Shown: piece by piece, positions 1-9,853 of the stretch
Layout of the letters: each line of letters opens with the position of its first letter
How positions within the stretch are numbered: position 1 is the stretch's first letter
Assembly: GCA_977006965.1 (NCBI GenBank)
Contig: OZ345354.1
Location: 2,914,001 to 2,978,000, forward strand
From: Phymatolithon calcareum
Lineage: Eukaryota > Rhodophyta > Florideophyceae > Hapalidiales
Length of the DNA: 64,000 bases
Direction: 5' to 3'
Program-made: the position numbers and the translations under genes
The notes under the pieces: generated by a model
Database searches by the model: none
What the model saw: only the letters and a program-made list of their open reading frames with translations
Told to the model about the DNA's origin: nothing

Positions 1-2
1 CG

Positions 3-626
3 CCGCGCATGGCCGACCGCTGGGCCGGTGCAGCGATGATGGCCGGTCATCCCGGTGAGGCTCAGGCGCACAACTTGAACAACACGGCATTCATAATACA
101 GTGTGGAGGGAACGACAATGCCTACGAGCGAAACGAGCGTGCACGTGAATGGGGCGATATGCTCGGCCAACTTGCGCGTCGACATCCAACGCAGTATCCA
201 CACAAGTGTATTGTGTATCCACAGTATGGCCACTGGATGAACGGGGAGTGTGCGAGAGCTTTCCCATGGATGGCGGAGAGGGAGAGGAATCCGTGGCCGC
301 GGAAGGTTATTTGGCATCAGGGAAATGTGCTGCATAAACGATTTGCATGGCTTTCGAATGATGATCCGAAACCTGAAGACCTTGTCACGGCGGAGGTGAG
401 GGGACAGATTATTACGGTGGAATCGAATAATGTTTTGCGTGTCAGGCTTAGACTTAGTGATGAGTTGGTGGATTTGGACAGGCAGGTTGTTGTGCGGAAT
501 GAGCGCGGTCGCAAGCTTTTCGAGGGAAGGGTGCGGCGAAGCGTGGCGGCGCTGTATGAATCTATGGTGGAGCGGTTTGATACATCCACGGCGGCATGTG
601 CTTTTCTTGATCTCAGGTTGCAGTAG
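3..626 (+). CDS. Alpha/beta hydrolase-like protein, C-terminal part (5' end outside window)
   Basis: The reading frame is open to the left edge, so the gene starts outside the window and the ATG at 9 is probably internal. About 205 residues are visible. The segment GGNDNAYERN followed about 50 residues later by YGHWMN looks like the acid-loop Asp and the catalytic His of an alpha/beta hydrolase (dienelactone hydrolase / PHB-depolymerase-like esterases). The tail, a small beta-rich domain with LRVRLRLSDELVDLDRQVVV, resembles the C-terminal module of planctomycete-type secreted esterases. The nucleophile Ser elbow would lie upstream and cannot be checked. No intron is needed in the visible part. 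Substrate unknown; an esterase or peptidase role is an inference from family resemblance. Confidence 0.6.
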   Translation, partial: PRMADRWAGAAMMAGHPGEAQAHNLNNTAFIIQCGGNDNAYERNERAREWGDMLGQLARRHPTQYPHKCIVYPQYGHWMNGECARAFPWMAERERNPWPRKVIWHQGNVLHKRFAWLSNDDPKPEDLVTAEVRGQIITVESNNVLRVRLRLSDELVDLDRQVVVRNERGRKLFEGRVRRSVAALYESMVERFDTSTAACAFLDLRLQ

Positions 627-1702
627 GTTGTTCGCGGGGATTCAGTTCATTTTTGGCGGCATGTGAGAATTTTGCCTGCAGTGAGACCGATTACCTTTGC
701 TGATGTTGAAATTCAAAACAGAGGTCATTATGACGTTCACATGCACGACATGATCAATGCGGTCGTAGTTCTTCGAATAACCGTCGGGGAAACGAGAGAG
801 CTCACTTGAGCCATATACGTTGCAATCGAAAGGTGCTCTGGACTATGACGACTTGAGTTGCAATCTTAGCGACAATCGTGCTGATGCATTTGCCACAGGG
901 CAGGACATCCGTCTATGAGAACTCACATTTCTCGAGAGATGTGCCTTAAATGTGCATTGTCTCGTCTGACAATATTTTCCAAGTTCCAATAGCTGCTTGA
1001 TTCAGGGAACGAGGTTTGGAATCCATAAAACAGTTGCCACATTATATCCAGAGCGGAAGATGAAAGTTATTCAGTGAGATCAGATCGACTTCTCCGGCGA
1101 ATTCTTCCTTATTGCTTTTCCAACCCGCGCAGAGGTACTGTAGTTTTTGCACTCTGAATCATTCATCTTGCAAATCTTTTCTGTTTCACTTCAAGATTAG
1201 ATTTTGAACGCATTTCCTCCCTCTACGAATGTTCCGGTTTGTCAGTTTTCGCTTCGCCAAGTTCTTGAACGATGCACAAGTGTTAAGCTGCGCTGAAGTG
1301 CAGCTCTTTCGAAGAATAGCGCCGTTTATCAATAACTTTGGCCATCACCGTTCGAGTCGAACTGTGATGACCAAAGTTATGGGTAAACGGCGCTATTGCG
1401 TAAATTATCCCGCTAGAAACGATCAAAATTGAACAGTAATGCAGTATCAAACATAATGCATCATATGATTGCAGATTGATGCAAACTGCAATTTAGCTAA
1501 CACTTTTTTATTGGCTACTTAGTTATACGTTTCCGCTATTTGTTCGAATTATTTGGCAAAACACATGTCCGTTTTGTGCAAGGATCAACTTTTTGTATTG
1601 ACGGTAATGTTTGTGCACTTCGATACGGCACAGCGCCTTCTCTTATGATAAATTCCTTACAAAATAGATTTTTGTCCGCGCCGTTCGAGATGCTCTAAAA
1701 GG
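627..1702. other. Intergenic region with a foldback sequence
   Basis: I see no convincing gene here. The one clear structure is an imperfect inverted repeat at 1315-1397: AATAGCGCCGTTTA on the left is matched by TAAACGGCGCTATT on the right, with CAATAACTTTGG / CCAAAGTTATG continuing the stem toward a short centre. It would form a hairpin with arms of about 33 nt and may be a tiny foldback MITE. The rest is unstructured AT-rich DNA. Confidence 0.5.
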
Positions 1703-1709
1703 GTACAAC

Positions 1710-3403
1710 CAGGGGAAAAGTAATAGAGGGGGAGTAAAACTGAGGGGGCTATCATAGCATTCACGGGTCCCCTGTGTACGTGCATCATGTATGTAGGTCC
1801 AGCTATGCATCAAATTAATAAGTGTTAAACAGAACATTTCAGCGTGCTTATCATATTACATCCACTTTGTGGATGTAATATGACAAATCGGCTTCTCCTT
1901 CGTCGCATGGATGAAAATTAGTGCAAATAGGGAACATCGTGAGACAGTGCACAATACAGCATGGAGTGCCTTTGTTCGGATTTCGGCTGAATTCAAAATT
2001 TCAGCGGAGGTGTTTGGCATCTTTGCAGGTCGGACAAACAACATGGATCCATATTCTGGTTGGGCGCCCGTGTCATTGCGTTCACCGTCGGAGAACGCGG
2101 AGACCGACTCAGACAGCAGCGCTTCCACAGATAACTCCCGTATTGGTTTGGCTCTTGAGAGCGGTCTGGCATTGTGCGACCGCCTCCATGACTGGGAACT
2201 ACTTATACCCACCAGTACTGCTGGCGATGGTGATCGTATCGCATGCGACGACAACACCTCCGACGACGCAAGCAGCTCAAGCGTGAATGCAGTTGAAGGT
2301 CAGGCAAAAGTGACCAGAGCAGAAGGTCTCACAGGCGTGCTTAAGAAAACCAGGAAAAGTTTGGAATAAAATCGAAAATATGCCTATAGGGAGTATACAC
2401 GTCGCCACTGTATCGAAAAACCTGCGAATTGATCATCTCTTCTCGAGCAGCTGCTCGCTAGCTTTACTGCACTCGACTTGGGGACCATTTTCTGCTCCTC
2501 GTCTATTGGTCGATGACCAGTCGACAGTATAACATTTTGGCAGATAATATGAAACAGGCGAAAACCCCATACAATATGCTGCACACGAAGGGGTCTCTAT
2601 CCATTACTTTTTTGATACTGCAATTTTCAGTTTTACTCCCCCTCTATTACAGTCGAACCTGTATAGCTGCAACACGGCGGTAAAGCAGGTTGGTATGCAG
2701 TAATAGAGGTTTTGCAGTCTTGGAGGCTTTATCATAAGGGGCTACAGAAACATTCTACCCAATCGTCCACGAGGCTCAGTTGAACCAATCAGTGACCTTT
2801 CTTTGCTGGAGCCCCTTCTTGTGGTCGGAGCGAATCTTACGTTGCGATGCGTCGATGGCGCGCCGCACAGACCACGAACACTCTCCTCTCTCGTCCATGA
2901 TCTCTACTGCCAAACTCAGATCACGCAACTGCTCAGCAAGCGACAATTTCGGCTTGTTCTCCTTTTCAACACTCTCAGCGGCTTCGCTGGTCTCAACAGG
3001 ATTCATTTCATGCAGGATATCGCCGACAAGTGCCGCCTCTTCCACATCTGCGATGCAGTCATCCTCCTCATTTGGGCTGACGAGGTATGCGCAGTGGTGT
3101 TTCCTGCAGGGATGAGCATCATGAAATAACGCTATTCTATGTAGCACATGGAACTTACTTGGCAAGCAGCCCTGCACGATTTATGACGAGAGCCAGTCTC
3201 TGTTGCAATCCGTGCTATCAAAATTTTATTCAAAATTAAGGGTGGCATTCCCTTCAGTTGCACTAATGCAGTTTGCAAGGTAGGTTTAAATTTAGTTACT
3301 TTTCGGCATATACCAAATCGGTCTAGGCGATTCGATTGCACGAATGCAGGTTTTGCAGCTATACAGGTTGCAGCTATACAGGTTCGACTGTACTTTTCCC
3401 CTG
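1710..3403. mobile_element. hAT-like non-autonomous DNA transposon E1 (interrupted by E2)
   Basis: The left end reads CAGGGGAAAAGTAATAGAGG and continues GGGAGTAAAACTGA to 1743. The right end is the exact reverse complement, but it is split: TCAGTTTTACTCCCCC...TATTA (2627-2649) is followed by another transposon (2650-3390), then the remainder TACTTTTCCCCTG (3391-3403). Removing the inner element and one TA restores a perfect terminal inverted repeat of about 34 bp. The flanks share GTACAAC (1703-1709); on the right it reads GTAC-TGTAC-AAC (3404-3415), so the 7-bp target duplication carries a 5-bp insertion. Inside are a perfect 15-bp-arm palindrome (1851-1883) and a 152-codon ORF (1911-2369) with a Ser/Asp-rich middle and no recognisable domain. 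No transposase is visible. Confidence 0.75.
2650..3390 (-). mobile_element. Pogo/Tigger-like DNA transposon E2, internally deleted, nested in E1
   Basis: The element is bounded by a perfect 24-bp inverted repeat beginning CAGTCGAACCTGTATAGCTG and flanked on both sides by TA (2648-2649, 3391-3392), the target duplication of the Tc1/mariner-pogo superfamily. At the right end the 15-bp unit CCTGTATAGCTGCAA is present twice in tandem. On the minus strand, 3177-2776 encodes 133 residues with an acidic stretch, a charged helix-like region and the C-terminus QQRKVTDWFN, which resembles the typical end of pogo/Tigger transposases (motifs such as ITDFF). Only this C-terminal part remains; no DDE core or helix-turn-helix is present, so the copy is a deletion derivative. 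Confidence 0.75.
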
Positions 3404-3590
3404 GTACTGTACAACGTTCCTCCTTGTGCCTGGAATCTTGGACCTCATCATATCATCATTTGCTTTTACGACACCTATGATACGCGGTTTCGGAGGCCAT
3501 ATCACATCATGTGCTGTAGACATAACTTATTACTGTATGTCTACAGTTGTATGTCGTAGAAGCAACGGGATCAAAAAAATTGCGACAAAC

Positions 3591-3947
3591 CAGGGCAGTG
3601 TTATGGGGGGGAGTAACGCGAAGTGGTTATCATACCGCTTTTTTGGAGTTGTGTCTGAAGTGTATGTTTGATTCATCTTCGCAGGGCTGAAATTGTTTCA
3701 TAAAAATTAGAATGAAAGAGGAAAATCAGGCCCAAGTCGCCTGAACATTGGCACCTGCCAATGTAGCGGTCGCTCTCGTTGCAGGATTCTATTTTGTGGT
3801 TATAAACAATAAAAATAATCTGCAAAGAAGATTTGTTTTGATACTTACCGAGCTCATAATTTAGCCGGCACATCGATGCTATAATTTTTTCGTACAATTT
3901 TTGAAACCTCAAAATGTTGCGTTACTCCCCCCCATAACACTCCCCTG
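3591..3947. mobile_element. hAT-like MITE E3 (357 bp), same family as E1
   Basis: The left end CAGGGCAGTGTTATGGGGGG and right end CCCCCCCATAACACTCCCCTG form an inverted repeat of 29 bp with one mismatch, extending inward through GAGTAACGC. Both sides are flanked by GACAAAC (3584-3590, 3948-3954), a 7-bp target site duplication. The ends share CAGGGG and GGGGGAGTAA with element E1. No coding potential. Confidence 0.75.
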
Positions 3948-4018
3948 GACAAACTATGATAGATGTTGGAGATAAATTACTCCTGAAAAGATTCACATCA
4001 AAGCCAGCTGGCTAATAT

Positions 4019-4049
4019 CAGGGGAATGTTAGAGGGGGAGTAAAGCAAC
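4019..4049. mobile_element. Single end of a third E1/E3-type element
   Basis: CAGGGGAATGTTAGAGGGGG followed by AGTAAAGCAAC matches the terminal sequence of E1 and E3. I found no matching opposite end in the following kilobase, so this is a truncated element or an orphan end. The following stretch to about 4800 holds only short spurious ORFs. Confidence 0.45.
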
Positions 4050-4636
4050 TATTTGATGTAACATAAATTTAAGTGGAAAAGGCGCAAGCGTTGTGCCAGG
4101 TAAATTATGAACATTTTCGGTATCAAAAAAATACCGTGAAAACAAAGAGCTCGCCGATGCAACAATCGGACGTTGTAGTTGTTGGCCAATAGGAATGTTC
4201 AATGGTGACTGCGACGACGACATTTGAGATTACAGTGCACATGAGCGCCGTAAGGGTTGCTTTAGTTTGTACGGCTCTGATGGGCGTTGTAATTGCTGGA
4301 GGAAATAAATGGAGAAAAAATGTGATGTGGTCGCATGTGATAGGTTAATGCGAGGACGCTTAATACGGCCCTTTTGTGCACTGCACACCGCGCTTAGTCC
4401 ATAAGCATTAATTCCAGATATTTCTATCCACAAAATGTATCCTGCAACGAGAGCATCTCTCACATTGGGATTTCCCAATGTTCCAGAAAACTTACGGCTA
4501 TTCTTCTATTTCATGCAAGATTCTATGATACCGTCGGACTCCACTCGCAATGTTTCATACGCGTGCAGCAATTTTCGATAAATCTCACGTCTCATCACGC
4601 GTAACCAATAGGATGCTGTGGAATATAGCTCTATTG

Positions 4637-4694
4637 ATTGAATTTTGCATTGTTGTATGTATGTACACATACATACAGCAATGCAAAATTCAAT
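4637..4694. repeat. Short foldback inverted repeat
   Basis: ATTGAATTTTGCATTGTTGT on the left is mirrored by CAGCAATGCAAAATTCAAT on the right with ATGTATGT/ACATACAT at the centre. The arms are about 28 bp with one mismatch and a 2-4-nt loop. Confidence 0.7.
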
Positions 4695-4991
4695 TAAGTT
4701 TTTCAAATAAAAAAGTTGCAGTACTGTACGCAGACATCATACTGCTGCTGTCACGTGATCCAGGTCTTAAGATTCCTCTTTCCGGACCGGACATAAAAAT
4801 ATTTGTCAGGAATTATAATATTACGTTTAGTCAGGAATATCCACTTGCTGTGCGAACTAATCTCGCAGGTAATCAACTTTACTTGTAATGGAGGCTGTTC
4901 AAAAATTTCCAGGACAGTACATATGCAAGGTGCAGCGGCAAAGATAGCTTGGCCCATAGTCTCATCCATCAACATAACGTCAAAGAGCACC

Positions 4992-6465
4992 ATGTTGGGC
5001 TACAATCCAGATTTCCTCGGCTCGTCCTTCAAGGTTCCGCTGCCGACGTTTTCCGAATCGTTCGCTCCCGATGTTCTCACTGCCAGGGAAACGCCTGAAA
5101 TCGACTTCCAGAATGGCGCCTACGTTCGTTATCAGAACTACAGCGTTGCTATGAACAAGGATCGTCGTCAACCGATCGTCGTGGCATTGAACATCGATCA
5201 AGACCTCTTGAAGTCCGTCCGTCGCGGAAAGTGGAAAACCGATCGGAATGTCGGTCGCTATCAGCTGGACAATACGTACTACAGAAATAACGAGTATGAC
5301 CGCGGTCATCTCGCCCGTCGTGCATCTGCTGCCTGGGGAGAAACGGAACGGGAAGCTAAAGCCGCGTCTGATGCGACCATGTTTTACACCAATGCCGCTT
5401 TGCAGCACGCTAATTTCAACCAGGATGAGTGGCTGTTTTTGGAGACCTGGGTCAAGGATTTGCAGCAAGACTCCACCAACAAAATTTCCGTCTTTTCAGG
5501 TCCCATTTACACATCCCGTAATGACAGCTCATCCTACATTGGGAATCCCCCGGCAATGATTCCCACCGCCTTTTTCAAAGTTGTCGTCTTCATCGATCGA
5601 CAGGGCAAATTGGCCACCCGCGCGTTTCTCATGGCTCAAGACAGTAAGGCAATCTCTGATAAGAATGCGAAGAAACGAAACTTTGATCTTGGTGCCTATT
5701 AGGTGCCAGTCAAGCTGATCGAAGAAGAGACCGGCCTCGTTTTCGACCCCAAGATCCGCGAGACTAATCCTATCATCTTCACAGAGCCTCCTACAAAACC
5801 TGCGAAAAGTGCGTTGATGCCATTGCTTTCATGCACTTTAGTTTTATTGTGCTTGTCAACTGACGTTTATTCCCATTTTAAACTTTTGATTGAGCAGAAA
5901 AACCTGTCTATCCGGTTATCATTCCCGTCGACCCCAATACCGTACAGCCGGGTGGAGGCAAGCAGCCTTCGCTTGTTCCCGACTCCAAATTGGCTATCAT
6001 CTGTAAGTTTTCTCCTGTGCTTGTCCAATTTTCTTTTCGCGGCAGCGCGAAGCATAATGTACTGACTCTCGGTTGTTTTTGCTCTGGATAGGTGCTATGA
6101 TCAATGCTCGAGGAGATGAATCGAGAAATGAATGGGTAACCATTGCCAATTTCGGCCCCGACAAAGTCGACCTCTCCGGCTGGACTCTTTCGGACAGACG
6201 TCGCACTCCGCTCCCCCTCTCTGGGATTCTCAAGTCTGGTGAAGCTAAGCGTATTGATGATCTGTACTCGTTGAAGACGAACACGGGGGTCAGGCTTTCC
6301 AACTCTGCGGGACAGATTGTTCTTCTTACCCCGGACGAGGACATTGCCGACAGAGTCACTTATTCCAAGCGCAGTCGCGTCATCCAGGAGGGAGTTCCGG
6401 TAACATTCCACCTTGACGAGCATGTGTCCAGTGATGGCAATAAGGAATACATTGACGAGGCTTAA
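4992..6465 (+). CDS. DNA/RNA non-specific nuclease with C-terminal lamin-tail domain; three exons, in-frame TAG
   Basis: Exon 1 encodes an EndoG/NUC-type (beta-beta-alpha metal) nuclease. YDRGHLARR holds the DRGH catalytic motif (His about residue 106 from the ATG at 4992), and ALQHANFNQDEW carries the metal-binding Asn region. An in-frame TAG (5700-5702) follows FDLGAY and is immediately followed by VPVKLIEEETGL, the normal end of the nuclease fold, so a Gln codon has probably become a stop. Two introns are inferred, 5809-5897 and 6003-6091, both 89 bp with GT..AG ends. They join a Pro-rich linker to a lamin-tail-like domain (NEWVTIANFGP, VDLSGWTLSDRR). The start is uncertain: the frame is open back to 4803 and an upstream exon could supply a signal peptide. 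The truncated product would keep nearly the whole nuclease but lose the tail. It may be a young pseudogene, an allele, or a sequencing error. Confidence 0.75.
5809..5897 (+). other. Inferred intron 1 of the nuclease gene
   Basis: Donor GTGCGT and acceptor TTGATTGAGCAG. Removing it joins PPTKPAK to KPVYPVIIPV in frame (phase 1). Unspliced, the frame soon hits stops. Confidence 0.65.
6003..6091 (+). other. Inferred intron 2 of the nuclease gene
   Basis: Donor GTAAGT, acceptor GCTCTGGATAG. Removing it joins DSKLAII to CAMINARGDE in frame. It has the same length (89 bp) as intron 1. Confidence 0.7.
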
Positions 6466-6698
6466 CTTCCGTGCGCATGGATTTGTCTTCAGAGGTAGTT
6501 TACTTTGGACGGGCACGGAATGTTCAGAGTCACCAGTTAGTGCGTTTATGTCGCTAGTCGCGAAAATAACCGTTAAGCCCCATTGCTACCCAATACAACA
6601 AGTCGGTGTCAGTAACTCTTGTGCCTTTCAGTTTCCCTATCCTTAATTCAAAATTGCGTTCCGTCTTCTTGCTAAAGCCTCGCAGCGCTGAAGCCTGC

Positions 6699-7988
6699 TC
6701 AAAGGCGAGACTGTGTCGTCATCTTCGAGTTGTCGTCGTTTCCAGAGGCTGTAGCTTTCCCAGAGCTAGGCACCGACGCCCCTAGTCCCAATTCCGTCAA
6801 ATCGGTGTCAGTCTTAAGGGGTGCAAAATACGCAAGCACATCCTCTTTCGAGACCTCCTCCAAAGTAGCAGGGCTCCATTGTGGCGGCTTTGTTCTATCT
6901 ACTACTGCCGCCCGGATTCCTTCATAAAGGTCCGGTCGTAGAGCGCATCGCACAGAGAGTCGAAATTCCATATCGAGACAATCCGCAATGGACATACTTC
7001 TGCCCCGTGCGATCGATTCTAGTGTCGCTTTCAGCGATGACGGACTTCCTTTCGAAATAGATTCCTGTGCGCGCCGCGAAAATACTGCTTGGCTTTCGTT
7101 ACGGGCGTTATTCTCTGCGTTCGACAGCGCCTTGAGCACATCTTCAACGGTTGTCTTGTCAAAACAGGAATCAATAAGTTCGCGGTTTGGAAATTCAGTG
7201 CTTGAAGACTCTTCTTCAAACTCCGACAAAACCTTATCAATCGCAGTCGCAGTAGACACATCCACACTCTCCAATCGCTCCACCAGAGCGTCCAGATGCT
7301 GGCTCTCAATATAATGCGTCGCGAGTCCCGCAGCTAGAGCTTCTTTTCCGTCGAGTCGCGCGCCAGTGAGCCCGAGATATGTGCCCAATGCGCCCGGCAA
7401 TCGGGAGAGGAAATAACTAGCACCAATGTCCGGATGGAGCCCAATGGAGCACTCCGGCATAGCGAAGATAGTATTTTCAGTGGCTACTCGGAAACGACCA
7501 TGCACAGAGATGCCTGCGCCACCACCCATGACAATGCCATTCCAAAGGCTGACGATTCGTTTCGGGCAGGTGGCTACGGCGTGGTTGAGCGCATACTCAG
7601 TGCGAAAGAAGTCGGCGACCGGACCGATTTCACCCGCAGAATACATAGCGAGGATATCACCCCCGGCGCAAAATGCACGCCCGGCAGGTCCAGTTGAACT
7701 CAAGACGATGCATTCTAACCCGGGTTGTGTGCTCAGCGCACGCAGCCGTTCCTTTAGCCGGATGATCATGGAAAGAGAGAGCGCATGCAGCGCCTTCGGC
7801 CGATTCAGAAATAGCGCGCGTACTTGCGACTGCGATGCGGGTGGTCGCTCCAAAACTGGTGCAACGAGATGCGGGTCGAGAGCTACTTCCCCGTTTTCCA
7901 GAACTGCCAGGGTTGCAATGTGCCGTGGAGAATGCATTTTTGATTGTAGAAAAGCGGCCGATAGGCGATTGCGCGCAATCCGCAGCAT
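6699..7988 (-). CDS. HIBCH: 3-hydroxyisobutyryl-CoA hydrolase, mitochondrial (crotonase fold)
   Basis: This intact 429-residue protein should hydrolyse 3-hydroxyisobutyryl-CoA in valine degradation, in the mitochondrial matrix. The first 25 residues (MLRIARNRLSAAFLQSK...) are basic and amphipathic, like a mitochondrial targeting peptide. Crotonase features follow: LFLNRPKALHAL near 60-70, the oxyanion-hole segments AFCAGGDI (105-112) and GIVMGGGAGIS (151-161), and PECSIGLHPDIGASYFLS (178-195) with the Glu and Asp that distinguish HIBCH-type hydrolases from hydratases. The C-terminal HIBCH region (RPDLYEGIRAAVVDR...PPQWSP) is complete, with about 30 extra residues rich in Ser/Thr/Asn. No introns. 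The next gene in the window lies kilobases away; no operon-like grouping is expected. Confidence 0.92.
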   Translation of the reverse strand: MLRIARNRLSAAFLQSKMHSPRHIATLAVLENGEVALDPHLVAPVLERPPASQSQVRALFLNRPKALHALSLSMIIRLKERLRALSTQPGLECIVLSSTGPAGRAFCAGGDILAMYSAGEIGPVADFFRTEYALNHAVATCPKRIVSLWNGIVMGGGAGISVHGRFRVATENTIFAMPECSIGLHPDIGASYFLSRLPGALGTYLGLTGARLDGKEALAAGLATHYIESQHLDALVERLESVDVSTATAIDKVLSEFEEESSSTEFPNRELIDSCFDKTTVEDVLKALSNAENNARNESQAVFSRRAQESISKGSPSSLKATLESIARGRSMSIADCLDMEFRLSVRCALRPDLYEGIRAAVVDRTKPPQWSPATLEEVSKEDVLAYFAPLKTDTDLTELGLGASVPSSGKATASGNDDNSKMTTQSRL

Positions 7989-9515
7989 TGCACTTTAGAG
8001 TTCGACCGGAAGGCGTGCGGATGCAATTCAGTTTTTTGAGTTACTCTCGATCTGGGAACGACTTCCCTTGCAAGGGCTGAACAGCGATGCTACCCACCGT
8101 CCGCGCCCGATCACGAACGTGGGCTTATCATATCAGAGATTACATTAATTTTTTAAAAAAATTCTGCTCCACAACCACGGTTACACACCTGGAGGCGTAC
8201 GAATGCTGTGGCATTCCACTGACGACGAATGCGCGTTGTCAGTGGAATGACACAAGATCTCCCAATGCATAGGCCTTAAACCAGGATCCATACTACAATA
8301 CGAAGAGCGCAAACAATATTAGAAATATTCTAGAGTCTTTCAACATCCAAACTATTCACACATGCAGAAATATACCCCATTGTTTTTGTAGACGCGAGAA
8401 AACACGAGCTGCTTTCACGTAACTAACGAATGTAAATGTGAGCTTGGACCGATAAATATTTAATAGTTCATCTAAAATTGAGCATTTTCAGCGCTCATAT
8501 CACTTTCATTAAAACTCAGTTCTATTGGCCAGATGATCTTCCAAACCCGGTCAACCTTCAACTTATAAAACCTGATGCGGGAAAAATAAGTTGGAAGCTT
8601 AAATTCGATTGTTTATTTTGATGTGATGAGGATTTTATAAGTTGTAAATCACTACATTATTCCTCGGAGAGGAGAGAAATATAAGATAGATTTTCTCAAG
8701 AATTTGATAAGGGGAAGAGGAAAAAATAAGTTTTTTCTCACTTAATTTTTGTGCAGAGGTAAGAACTAAATAAGTTAGTTTTTTCTAATATTTTGAAAAC
8801 GTGAACAGAAAACGATAACAGTCTGGGCATGGACCGCATTACCATCGTTTCGGTTCATAGCGGTCCAGTGAAAGAGTCATTTTTGTACTTTATATGGGAG
8901 CTTCCGTTGGCAACAAAACTTGTACTTTTCAAAACGGCGTGTTTTCTCGCGTCTACAAAAACAAGTCGTATGTGTACCGTAAGCCGGGATAACAAATGTG
9001 TAAAACGTGCTCGTACCTGGTCCTCGTGGGTACAATAGTCCCTCGGGCTCCGCCCTCGGGTCCTATTGTACCCACTCGGGCCTGGTACTCTTACGTTTTA
9101 CTTTCATTTGTTATCCCGGCTTACGGTACACATCTCCTTAGTACATCTTTTTTGCGCAGCTCACAATGGTATACTGTTACAGCTAGCTTCCTTGGCAACT
9201 ACGAAGCTGCACAAGTGAGAGTGGAAGTTCTAAATTATTATGCCTTTCCTTGTCACTGGGGATTTGCTCTTGGAAATGGAAGGCTACCAGAGTCCTTCCT
9301 GCATTGTCTGACCACGACTGATGTCACCGACTCCATCCCTGGTTTTCTGGGCTGGGGGCAGCAAAACCAGCCTCACAATGAGGGCGATTTAAAAGCTCGA
9401 AAAAATATATAAAACCAAGGCGAAACAGCTCGCTGACGCCAGAGTCGTAAAGGCGGGCTTGTGCTCTGCGCGAGGAGTATCGCGACTACTACCTCATAAG
9501 CACCTCGTTCTGAGC
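7989..9515. other. Intergenic region with two foldback structures
   Basis: No gene is supported. At 8208-8253 GTGGCATTCCACTGAC is mirrored by GTCAGTGGAATGACAC around a 14-nt loop. At 8971-9132 a larger foldback is present, described separately. The stretch 8290-8820 is AT-rich with nothing recognisable. Confidence 0.5.
8971..9132. repeat. 162-bp foldback (MITE-like hairpin)
   Basis: TGTGTACCGTAAGCCGGGAT on the left, continuing AACAAATG, is matched by CATTTGTTATCCCGGC and TTACGGTACACA on the right. A second inner stem, GGGTACAATAG...CTATTGTACCC, surrounds CCCTCGGGCTCCGCCCTCGGG. The whole unit would fold into one long interrupted hairpin. No target duplication was identified. Confidence 0.75.
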
Positions 9516-9519
9516 TAAC

Positions 9520-9650
9520 TCTCATAAGGAGAGAAACTCGAATCAAGGAAATGTTAGGAAAATAGAATACGGTAAGTTAGAAGTAATTGAGAAGCTGCCC
9601 CGTTACTCATAGTGAGGTCTTGGGTGCTTTTAAAATAAATCAACATATAT
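9520..9650 (+). mobile_element. LINE subfamily-I 3' fragment
   Basis: It corresponds to the last ORF residues (TLIRRETRIKEMLGK) and 3' UTR of the LINE at 48045-49367, including GAGAAGCTGCCCCGTTACTC and an AAATAAATC end. Confidence 0.75.
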
Positions 9651-9671
9651 CCCCCTTCCCGGTAGAATCGC

Positions 9672-9822
9672 CGAGAGACTCACAGGAGCTCTTGTTGGGA
9701 GAGAATTACGAATCAAGAAGTATTGAGTAGCCAGAGGACATTAGCTTAGAGAATATCGCAAGAGCTGCCCCGTTACTCCAAGGTGAGGCTTTCGGAGCTC
9801 TCAAAATAAAATCATCAAATAT
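9672..9822 (+). mobile_element. Second LINE subfamily-I 3' fragment
   Basis: It matches the LINE tail at 56760-56915: GGAGCTCTTGTTGGGAGAGA, AGAGCTGCCCCGTTACTCC and the end AAAATAAAATCATCAAATAT. It sits immediately after the previous fragment, so two LINE 3' ends lie in tandem. Confidence 0.8.
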
Positions 9823-9853
9823 CTTGCCCCACCGCAGGGACGCCACATACCAA

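Noticed and set aside
5644-5702. Intron ending at the in-frame TAG (donor GTAAGG, acceptor TATTAG)
   Set aside because: Its 59-bp length would shift the frame away from the VPVKLIEEETGL continuation.
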